Positions 1 to 5,602 of a stretch of DNA of 7,552 bases are shown here, piece after piece. Below the pieces are notes generated by a model. It was given only the letters and a program-made list of their open reading frames with translations, was not told the DNA's origin and made no database searches. The DNA comes from an uncultured Flavobacteriales bacterium (GTDB taxonomy: Bacteria > Bacteroidota > Bacteroidia > Flavobacteriales_D > Sanyastnellaceae): contig CAJXOV010000098.1 of NCBI GenBank assembly GCA_913057815.1, positions 1 to 7,552 of the forward strand, read 5' to 3'. A program made the position numbers and the translations under genes. Each line of letters begins with the position of its first letter. Position 1 is the stretch's first letter.

Positions 1-592
1 CATTGTTTCTCTGCCAGTTCGGTAGTCCAGTTTCTTTTATAAAAGAAGCGCATTCTTCATCGCTGTTCACTTCAAACATATCATAAATTAGAAAGGCCTC
101 TTCTTCATTTGCAGAAAACTCCTCTAATCCTCTATCGTAGGCTAAAGAACTGGAACCCTCTGGTGATAAAAAGAAAGCTCCCAGTACTAAAATTGTAAAA
201 GGGATGCTGCATAGTAGCCCTATGCCAGCTGATCTGCCATAAGAGTATACTTCACCACCAGAATCTGTGTGTTTTGTAATAAAAGATTGTTGGGCTTTTT
301 CCATGAAATAAACAGCCACTAAAGTGTACATAAGTGGAATAACTATAGAGGGTATTTTTTCTATAATTCCAGTTGGAATAACCAAAAGAAGAACCACAAT
401 GGCTAACATTCCTATAACTCCATAGATTACTGCTTTCTTGGCCTTTTCGGTCTCGCCAAACTTCATATAATTATGTCTGGCCAAAATACCAGCAGCTAAG
501 GGCCCACCAAGAAAAGTAGCCAATCGAGCATGATTGGCAGTATATAATTTGAAAGTTTTAGGTTCCAGTATTTCGTCTAATGTTTCACTCAT
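1..592 (-). CDS. Multi-pass membrane protein of unknown function (C-terminus cut by window edge)
   Basis: An open frame starts at the ATG whose first base is 592 and runs without a stop to the left edge, giving 197 codons; the C-terminus is missing. The protein begins MSETLDEILEPKTFKLY. Hydrophobic stretches lie at about residues 22-38 (contains FLGGPLAAG), 55-77, 80-97 and 122-142, so three or four membrane segments are likely. A charged loop (39-53, RHNYMKFGETEKAKK) follows the first. After the last segment comes a hydrophilic, acidic tail (from about 145, with NEEE at 162-165). A short FLGGPLAAG-type stretch followed by a basic loop is, from memory, seen in many uncharacterised bacterial membrane proteins, but I cannot name a family. 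It lies downstream of the two-component pair in the same direction, 162 bp away, and has its own promoter-like box, so it may be transcribed separately. That it is a real gene is fairly sure from codon structure; its function is unknown. Confidence 0.75.
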   Translation of the reverse strand, partial: MSETLDEILEPKTFKLYTANHARLATFLGGPLAAGILARHNYMKFGETEKAKKAVIYGVIGMLAIVVLLLVIPTGIIEKIPSIVIPLMYTLVAVYFMEKAQQSFITKHTDSGGEVYSYGRSAGIGLLCSIPFTILVLGAFFLSPEGSSSLAYDRGLEEFSANEEEAFLIYDMFEVNSDEECASFIKETGLPNWQRNN

Positions 593-596
593 CTGC

Positions 597-604
597 CAAA
601 AGTA
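597..604 (-). promoter_or_regulatory. Bacteroidota -7 promoter element (TACTTTTG)
   Basis: On the minus strand this reads TACTTTTG, an exact match to the Bacteroidota -7 consensus TAnnTTTG. It ends only four bases before the ATG at 592, so transcription would begin at or next to the start codon. No clear -33 TTG is seen about 20 bases further upstream, which weakens the call. Confidence 0.35.
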
Positions 605-735
605 CATAACTGAATTTTAGGTCGTTCCATTATGTTTAAGAAATGTTGCTCGTAACTCTTAATTCTTGATACTGGTTGATTGGCGGTAATCTAACGATTA
701 AACGGAGGATAGGAGAAGGGAACAAAAGCGACAGA

Positions 736-748
736 ATGCTCAGAGCAT
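736..748 (-). terminator. Small hairpin after the response regulator, possible weak terminator
   Basis: ATGCT and AGCAT form a perfect 5-bp stem around a 3-base loop, starting six bases after the TGA stop of the response regulator. On the transcribed strand it is followed by the moderately T-rich TCTGTCGCTTTTGTT, with no clean T tract. The rest of the 162-bp gap (593-754) holds no gene; a second small inverted repeat, TAATC-TAAC-GATTA, lies at 687-700. The position fits an operon end, but the stem is short. Confidence 0.25.
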
Positions 749-754
749 CTCGTT

Positions 755-1399
755 TCAATCTATAAGCCCATTCTGAAAAGCAAATCTGACTACACCCGCT
801 ACGTTATTTACGCCAAGCTTTTTCATGAGATTAGTTCTGTGAGTGTCCACGGTTCTAGGGCTGATGAATAGTTTTTCTCCGATTTCTTTATTAGAAAGTC
901 CAGAAGCTATTTGAATAATAATTTCTTTTTCTCTTTCAGATAGTTCTTTTAACAGAGGATTTAAAGCAAGAGTAGGAGTGGGCGCATCATCGGAGATCAA
1001 TGATTTAGTAACTTCTGATGTGAAGTACTCACCACCTTTAGCTATTTGGTGAATGGCTAAAATCAGCTCCTCTTTAGAAATAGTTTTAAGGAAATAACCT
1101 TTGGCGCCCAGTTCTATAAAACGTTTGATCATGGCTTTTTCCTGATGCATTGTCAGCATTGCTACGCTAATAGAAGGGAATCTAGATTTTAACTCTTCAG
1201 CACATTCTAGCCCATTCATAATAGGCATATCTATGTCTAGTAGAATAAGATCTACATCAGTAGACTTTTCCAATGATCGAATCACTTCTTTACCGTTAGA
1301 ACATATGCCGCTAATTATTATGTCCAACTGATCCTCCAAAAGATTAGAAATACCTTCCGTAATAAGAGTGTGGTCGTCTGCCAAAAGAATTTTAATCAT
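755..1399 (-). CDS. LuxR/NarL-family response regulator
   Basis: A 214-residue cytoplasmic transcription factor, full length for the NarL/FixJ class. The receiver domain occupies about residues 1-120. It has the acidic pair D8-D9, the phospho-acceptor D55 in LILLDIDMP, the switch residue T83 in MLTM, and K105 in YFLK. A short linker (about 135-150) leads to a LuxR-type helix-turn-helix at about 153-210. That domain starts LSEREKEI, has the recognition-helix region ISPRTVDTHRTNLMKKLG, and ends at GLID. The ATG directly abuts the TAA of the kinase gene upstream (zero-base spacing), so the two are almost certainly co-translated and act as a cognate pair: phosphoryl transfer from the kinase histidine to D55 would control DNA binding. 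All key residues are intact. Target genes cannot be read from the window; the nearby membrane-protein gene and the divergent secreted-protein gene are candidates only by position. Confidence 0.93.
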   Translation of the reverse strand: MIKILLADDHTLITEGISNLLEDQLDIIISGICSNGKEVIRSLEKSTDVDLILLDIDMPIMNGLECAEELKSRFPSISVAMLTMHQEKAMIKRFIELGAKGYFLKTISKEELILAIHQIAKGGEYFTSEVTKSLISDDAPTPTLALNPLLKELSEREKEIIIQIASGLSNKEIGEKLFISPRTVDTHRTNLMKKLGVNNVAGVVRFAFQNGLID

Positions 1400-3238
1400 T
1401 TAGATAGGAACTTTTATGGTTGCTAAAGTCCCACTTTCTGGGCTAGGTTCAAAATTAACATGTCCTTTTACAGTATCGAGCCGTGAAGAAATGTTCATCA
1501 ACCCTATACCTGATTTTTTAGTGGTTGAGTTAAATCCCGTGCCATTATCCTCTACTATCAGCACCAAGTTTTCGGCAGCTTTAAACAATTGAATATTTAC
1601 CTGAGTAGCCGCGCTGTGCTTTATTACGTTGTTAATCAGCTCCTGAGAAATCCTATAAATGGCTATTTCTTTCTTTTCATCTATTCTTTGTTTGATACCG
1701 AAATGCTCAAATTTGTATTCAATAGCCGTATGGCCTAAACTATTCTCCAGCATATCTTCTAAAGCAGGAACCAATCCTAATTCGCTCAGCGCTTTAGGCA
1801 TCATTTGATGACTTAGTTGCCTAAGCTCTTCCGTAGAATCATCCAGTATATTCAATAGTTTTTTCGACTGATCATTCGGTTGGTCACCTATGATCTTTTG
1901 AAGACCTAGTTTTAATCCGCCTAGCTGCTGTACTATTCCATCATGAAGGTCTTTGGCTATTCGTTTTCGTTCATTTTCCTGAGCATTTATTACTTCAGTA
2001 AACGTATCCTGCTTGGACTGAATTAAAATGGCATCTTTTTCAGCCTGAGCCTTTCTTTTTTGTCGTTGTCTTAATGTGATAAATACCAGACTAAAGAGGG
2101 CTAGGCCAGCAGCTAGAATAATGGTCCAGCGGGTACGCGTAGCAATAGTTATTTCCTGATCCTTAATTTTTAGTTCTTTAGAAGCAGTCTCGTATTTGGT
2201 TTCGTATTTGGCTAAAGATTCATTCAGCTCCTCATTCAGATTCTCTTGATTGATCCTCATGTTCTCCAAAGTCAGCTCGTAAGCTTCTTCTGATCTACCC
2301 ATTTTATTGAGTATTTGAGCTTTTACAGATTGAGAATGTATGAGCTGAGAATGATCGTTTACAGCGTTGCAATAGTCTATAGCACTATCTATAAATACTA
2401 AAGACTCATCATATTTCTTAAGAGAATCCAATAAAACGGCTTTCTTTATTTTGGTAAAAGCTATTCTGGTTGGATCGTTGGCTCTAGTGGCCAGGTCGAG
2501 TGCTTCATTTATAAGAGTATTAGCACTATCCAGTCGGTTTTGCTCAAACATCACATTTATAAGTACGCTATAAGTGTTAGCCTTAGTAATCAGGTCTGTA
2601 GAATCTATGAGAGATAAAGACGTGTTAAAGTGATCTGTAATTATTTTGGTGATACTGTCTTTTTTAAATCCCTCAGGCCCACTGTAAGCATCTACTTCTA
2701 ACTCCATTAATAGTGCACCTAAGTTGTGCTCCATTCTAGATTTGAGGTAGTCTTGAGCTTCTTCATGCTCATTTATAAACTCGTAAATATCAAATGCTCG
2801 CTGTACATTCTTCTGAAAATAATGGACGTTTGCTATGTACCGCTCTAGCTCCAAATAGCTCGACCAGTGTTTTTCACTCTCGAAGATATACTTCGCGTGA
2901 TTAAAGTGTGGAATAGCTTTTTCATAGTCGTGAGAGAAATAATCATTAAAACCTGTGTAGGTAATGTATACTGCAGAATCTAGTTTAGAATACGGTTTGG
3001 AGTAATTCTCTACCAGATTCCAAATGCTGTCTCTAGCTGAAGGATTATCGTAATAGAAATGAATGTACAAGTCTTGAAAAAGAGGAAGTAGTTCGTTCTC
3101 TGAAATAGGAAAAGGGTAATTCTTTTTTAGCAGACTTATTTGATCAGCTTGAACTTTAGGGTCAGAGTTTTGTGCCATCACAGTTGAAGAGCACACGAGC
3201 ACTAAGGAAAAAGAGATAAACAGTGCATAAAATTTCAC
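1400..3238 (-). CDS. Signal-peptide/TPR sensor histidine kinase, NarL (HisKA_3) type
   Basis: A 612-residue membrane sensor kinase partnered with the abutting LuxR-type regulator. Residues 1-22 form a signal peptide ending VMAQ. Residues about 25-365 are helical and TPR-like (clearer repeats near 100-155 and 220-330) and should lie outside the cytoplasmic membrane. A coiled-coil stretch follows at about 335-365, then one transmembrane helix (about 371-389) with basic QRQKRK after it. The HisKA_3 dimerisation domain has the phospho-acceptor H432 in KDLHDGIVQQLGG. The ATPase domain has an N-box with E533, N537 and H541, a G1 box DNGTGF (564-569), a G2 box GIGL (577-580) and SGT at 602-604. All catalytic motifs are present. 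The start is GTG; the next in-frame codons upstream are CTT, TGG, ATT and the stop TAA, so no ATG start is available further upstream, and the signal peptide begins directly at this codon. The ligand is unknown. Confidence 0.93.
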   Translation of the reverse strand: MKFYALFISFSLVLVCSSTVMAQNSDPKVQADQISLLKKNYPFPISENELLPLFQDLYIHFYYDNPSARDSIWNLVENYSKPYSKLDSAVYITYTGFNDYFSHDYEKAIPHFNHAKYIFESEKHWSSYLELERYIANVHYFQKNVQRAFDIYEFINEHEEAQDYLKSRMEHNLGALLMELEVDAYSGPEGFKKDSITKIITDHFNTSLSLIDSTDLITKANTYSVLINVMFEQNRLDSANTLINEALDLATRANDPTRIAFTKIKKAVLLDSLKKYDESLVFIDSAIDYCNAVNDHSQLIHSQSVKAQILNKMGRSEEAYELTLENMRINQENLNEELNESLAKYETKYETASKELKIKDQEITIATRTRWTIILAAGLALFSLVFITLRQRQKRKAQAEKDAILIQSKQDTFTEVINAQENERKRIAKDLHDGIVQQLGGLKLGLQKIIGDQPNDQSKKLLNILDDSTEELRQLSHQMMPKALSELGLVPALEDMLENSLGHTAIEYKFEHFGIKQRIDEKKEIAIYRISQELINNVIKHSAATQVNIQLFKAAENLVLIVEDNGTGFNSTTKKSGIGLMNISSRLDTVKGHVNFEPSPESGTLATIKVPI

Positions 3239-3242
3239 AAGC

Positions 3243-3250
3243 CAAATTTA
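3243..3250 (-). promoter_or_regulatory. Bacteroidota -7 promoter element (TAAATTTG) for the kinase-regulator operon
   Basis: The minus strand reads TAAATTTG, an exact TAnnTTTG match, ending four bases before the GTG start of the sensor kinase. This would give a leaderless or nearly leaderless transcript. No TTG sits at the usual -33 distance; the closest resemblance is TTAG in GGTTAGCG. The same geometry (exact box, four bases before the start) is seen in front of the membrane-protein gene. Confidence 0.35.
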
Positions 3251-3311
3251 CGTCAAAAGGTGAATATGCGCTAACCATTAACACCGTGAAGTCTTCTTGA
3301 TCAATTAGTGT

Positions 3312-3319
3312 CATCTTTG
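3312..3319 (+). promoter_or_regulatory. Possible -7 element (CATCTTTG) for the secreted PKD protein gene
   Basis: CATCTTTG differs from TAnnTTTG by one base and lies 33 bases before the ATG at 3353. The nearest upstream TTG (3297-3299) is only 12 bases away, shorter than the usual spacing of about 20, so the call is weak. TATAAT at 3341-3346 resembles a sigma-70 -10 box but is too close to the start codon to be convincing. Confidence 0.2.
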
Positions 3320-3322
3320 CCA

Positions 3323-3339
3323 GGTTTTAATTAAAGACC
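3323..3339. repeat. Imperfect inverted repeat in the divergent intergenic region
   Basis: GGTTTTAATTAAAGACC contains the perfect 10-base palindrome TTTAATTAAA (3326-3335) flanked by GGT and ACC, offset by one base. It lies 13 bases upstream of the secreted-protein start, in the 114-bp gap shared with the kinase operon. A second, 8-base palindrome, TTGATCAA, is at 3297-3304. Either could be a protein-binding site; both could be chance in AT-rich DNA. Confidence 0.25.
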
Positions 3340-3352
3340 TTATAATCTAACT

Positions 3353-4534
3353 ATGAAAAAATTAATTTTAACAATAAGTAGCCTAATAGTGACCATTTTA
3401 TTATGCGCTCAATGTGAATTTGTAGATTTTTCTGTTTCATCTTCTACAGAGACACAGATTCAGCTTTATACACCATCGCCATTCTTAATTCCAAATCCAG
3501 AATCTAATGAGCATTTTTGGGATATTTCAGATACTAACGGTAATGTGGTTATTCAAGAGACCACAGATGATGAAGGGATATTTTTCCTGTTCGAACATAA
3601 CATTCCTATTACAGATACAATAATAGCTTGCCTTACCATAACCAATGAATTAGCTGGCCCTGGCATTAGCTGTATTATTTGTGATTCACTTGCATGGGGA
3701 GGTTCAATAGTGAATTGGGAGATAATTAATGAGCAAACAGAAGGGATTATTGAAGCTACTCAGCCGCCAATTCCTAATTACTTTTTAGTAGGTCAGTCTG
3801 CACCTTGCCCTCCTCGTACTATTAATTTTCAAAACTTCACTTTTGGCTCAGATGAAATAGTATGGACTTTTCCTGGGGGTGAACCAGCGACTTCTACTTC
3901 AAATAATCAGTTGGTAGTTTATAATAGCCCAGGAGATTTCAGTTTTACCATAGAAGTCTTCAATGAAGTAGGTTCTACCTCTTTTACATCCACAGATGAA
4001 ATCACAGTTTTTCCCAATCCTGTAGCGGATTTTAATTTCATGCCTGACGAATTATCAGTGGAGTTTGAAAATTTATCTGAAGGAGAATTAAATCCTGGCC
4101 AAATCATAGAATATCTGTGGGATTTCGGTGATGATATTTCCAGTACTGAAGAATCTCCTATTCATGTTTACGAGGAAGAAGGGGCCTATGAAGTGACTCT
4201 TTCAATAACGAATCAATGTGGAACTAATGAAATTACTTATGATGTTATGGTTAGCACTACGGGAGTATTAGATTTTAAAAAGACCGTATCATTAAATGTT
4301 GTTCCTAATCCAAGTAATGGTCAATTTACATTATATGCAGAAGGCTTAAGTAACTCAGAAGTTCAAATTAGGTTAACAGATACAATGGGGCGAATACTAA
4401 TGAATCAGTCAAAGGTTTTTACAACTGATTCGCAACATGAGTGTTTTTCATTTGATCAACTGAACTCTGGGGTCTATTTTATAAATGTGAAATCAGCAGA
4501 GAATTTTTGGCAATCGCAACTTATAATAGAGTAG
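3353..4534 (+). CDS. Secreted PKD-domain protein with type IX secretion sorting tail
   Basis: A 393-residue exported protein. An N-terminal signal peptide (MKKLILTISSLIVTILLCAQ) is probably cleaved after AQ at residue 20; the cysteines at 18 and 21 are not in a good lipobox, so a lipoprotein is unlikely. Residues about 21-145 match no domain I recognise and contain C93 and a CIIC pair (107-110). A degenerate PKD-like module follows at about 150-220 (with WTFPGG and YNSPGDFSFTIEV), then a clearer PKD domain at about 222-300 (YLWDFGD at 254-260, YEEEGAYEVTLSI). The C-terminal 80 residues are a type A sorting domain: VVPNPSNGQFTLY (317-328), TDTMGRIL, LNSGVYFINV, ending in QLIIE. In Bacteroidota such tails direct export by the type IX system and often surface attachment. 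No catalytic domain is visible, so an adhesive or structural role is a guess. It is transcribed divergently from the kinase operon and appears monocistronic. Confidence 0.85.
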   Translation: MKKLILTISSLIVTILLCAQCEFVDFSVSSSTETQIQLYTPSPFLIPNPESNEHFWDISDTNGNVVIQETTDDEGIFFLFEHNIPITDTIIACLTITNELAGPGISCIICDSLAWGGSIVNWEIINEQTEGIIEATQPPIPNYFLVGQSAPCPPRTINFQNFTFGSDEIVWTFPGGEPATSTSNNQLVVYNSPGDFSFTIEVFNEVGSTSFTSTDEITVFPNPVADFNFMPDELSVEFENLSEGELNPGQIIEYLWDFGDDISSTEESPIHVYEEEGAYEVTLSITNQCGTNEITYDVMVSTTGVLDFKKTVSLNVVPNPSNGQFTLYAEGLSNSEVQIRLTDTMGRILMNQSKVFTTDSQHECFSFDQLNSGVYFINVKSAENFWQSQLIIE

Positions 4535-4560
4535 AAGTTTGAAATTGTGAAAGCAATGGT

Positions 4561-4590
4561 ATAAAGAATCAACAATGTAAGTTCTTGTAT
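4561..4590 (+). other. Imperfect hairpin between the secreted-protein gene and the regulator
   Basis: ATA-AAGAA (4561-4568) can pair with TTCTT-G-TAT (4582-4590) with one bulged G and a 13-base loop. No T tract follows, so it is not a convincing intrinsic terminator. The rest of the gap 4535-4659 contains only the regulator promoter and a 4-bp stem (ATTG/CAAT, 4544-4557). Confidence 0.2.
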
Positions 4591-4633
4591 GGCCAATTGT
4601 TCTGTTCAAGTTTCATGGAACTAGATTTATCGC

Positions 4634-4641
4634 TATTTTTG
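4634..4641 (+). promoter_or_regulatory. Bacteroidota -7 element (TATTTTTG) for the MerR-type regulator
   Basis: TATTTTTG is an exact TAnnTTTG match, 18 bases before the ATG at 4660, giving an expected leader of roughly 10-15 bases. No TTG is found at -33; TTTC at 4611-4614 lies at the right distance with one mismatch to TTTG. The box overlaps TTGTTTAA (4639-4646), an 8-mer that recurs in the crtI promoter, which would suit autorepression. Its position also argues against the upstream TTG at 4585 as the start codon. Confidence 0.4.
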
Positions 4642-4659
4642 TTTAACTATAATAAAGAT

Positions 4660-5556
4660 ATGATAAACACTGTAAAGAACTCTTTTACAATCCAGGATTT
4701 AGAAGTCCTCACTGGAATAAAGGCTCACACAATAAGGATTTGGGAAAAAAGATATAACATCTTAAACCCCGAAAGACTTAATCGAAATGTTAGGGTTTAT
4801 AAGCTTTTAGATCTGCAAAAAATGCTGAATATAAGCTTGTTAAGTAGGTGTGGTTATCAGATTTCAAAAATAGCTCTGTTGAATGACCGAGAGTTAGCTT
4901 CAGAAGCTAAGAAAATAGCTCTCGAACGAGTGATTTCTGATGTAGATATAAATCAGTTGATTATAAGCATGTATTCATTTGATGAAGACCTATTTAATCA
5001 GGTTTATAATGGGTTACTTAAGGATGGTGATTTCGAATCTATTTTTATTAAAACCTTTTTGCCTTTACTCAACCAAATAGGCGTTTTATGGCAAACAGAA
5101 TCTATAAAACCTGCTCATGAGCATTTTATTGCTAACATTATTTATCAAAAGATAGCAATGAATACTGGTGTTATTGAGAATCATCATGCAACAGATAAGA
5201 GCATTTATATATTGTTTTTACCCAAAGGTGAAATCCATGAATTAGGTTTGTTGTTCATAAATTATTACCTAAAACTAAAAGGTAAAAGGACACTGTATTT
5301 AGGTAGAGATATCCCTTTTGACGATTTGTTTTTATTGAATTCTCAATTTAGTGAGATTTCATGGGTATGTCATTTTGTTGTAGAAAAACCTGAAGACGAA
5401 AAAGATGCTTTTTTGAAATCATTTACTGATTTGCTTTCTAATACAAAAAACAATTGTACTATTCTTGGCCGGGTTTGGGAAAATAGGATTTCTGAAGTCA
5501 CTGACAAAAGCTTGATGGTGCACACCCAGTTATCCAGTTATTTGGCATCAATTTAA
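4660..5556 (+). CDS. MerR-family regulator with B12-binding domain, CarH/LitR type
   Basis: A 298-residue DNA-binding protein, close to the usual CarH/LitR length. Residues about 8-75 are a MerR winged helix (FTIQDLEVLTGIKAHTIRIW, then EKRY, a wing, and VYKLLDLQKML). About 95-170 is a helical cap with W144, nine residues, then E154-H155: the W-x9-EH motif of adenosylcobalamin photoreceptors. About 180-298 is a Rossmann-like B12 domain with E191-I-H193-E-L-G196 (ExHxxG), in which H193 would be the lower cobalt ligand, followed by YLGRDIPFDDL and a single Gly in ILGR. In known relatives, B12-bound tetramers repress carotenoid genes in the dark and light releases them; that role here is inferred from motifs and from crtI and crtB directly downstream (46-bp gap). 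The residue after W144 is Gln, whereas Thermus CarH has His132. ATG 4660 was chosen over TTG 4585 because the MerR domain begins just after it and the promoter box lies between the two. Confidence 0.88.
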   Translation: MINTVKNSFTIQDLEVLTGIKAHTIRIWEKRYNILNPERLNRNVRVYKLLDLQKMLNISLLSRCGYQISKIALLNDRELASEAKKIALERVISDVDINQLIISMYSFDEDLFNQVYNGLLKDGDFESIFIKTFLPLLNQIGVLWQTESIKPAHEHFIANIIYQKIAMNTGVIENHHATDKSIYILFLPKGEIHELGLLFINYYLKLKGKRTLYLGRDIPFDDLFLLNSQFSEISWVCHFVVEKPEDEKDAFLKSFTDLLSNTKNNCTILGRVWENRISEVTDKSLMVHTQLSSYLASI

Positions 5557-5564
5557 GTTTTTCT

Positions 5565-5595
5565 TTGCGTGTTGTTTAATAAAACGTTAATTTCG
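5565..5595 (+). promoter_or_regulatory. crtI promoter with possible regulator operator in the spacer
   Basis: TTG at 5565-5567 and TAATTTCG at 5588-5595 (one mismatch to TAnnTTTG) are separated by 20 bases, the best -33/-7 pair in the window. The start codon at 5603 is seven bases after the -7 box, so the leader would be almost absent. The spacer holds TTGTTTAA (5572-5579), also present at the regulator promoter, a 4-bp inverted repeat GTTT-AATA-AAAC (5574-5585) and GTTAAT (5586-5591), which resembles GTTTAAT as a direct repeat. MerR-type regulators commonly bind such spacers, so this is the likely control point. Confidence 0.45.
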
Positions 5596-5602
5596 TGAAA
5601 CA

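Noticed and set aside
3341..3346. TATAAT as a sigma-70 -10 box for the secreted-protein gene
   Set aside because: It is six bases from the ATG, has no -35 partner, and Bacteroidota primary sigma factors use TAnnTTTG rather than TATAAT.
3919..4107. 62-codon minus-strand open frame
   Set aside because: It lies wholly inside the secreted PKD protein gene, which has clear domain evidence; the antisense product has no recognisable feature.
4561..4590. Rho-independent terminator after the secreted-protein gene
   Set aside because: The stem is AT-rich and bulged, with a 13-base loop, and no T tract follows.
4585..4659. Upstream TTG start adding 25 residues to the MerR-type regulator
   Set aside because: The extension has no MerR-domain content, its start is TTG, and an exact TAnnTTTG promoter box (4634-4641) lies inside it. 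The ATG at 4660 places the helix-turn-helix right at the N-terminus, as is usual for the family.
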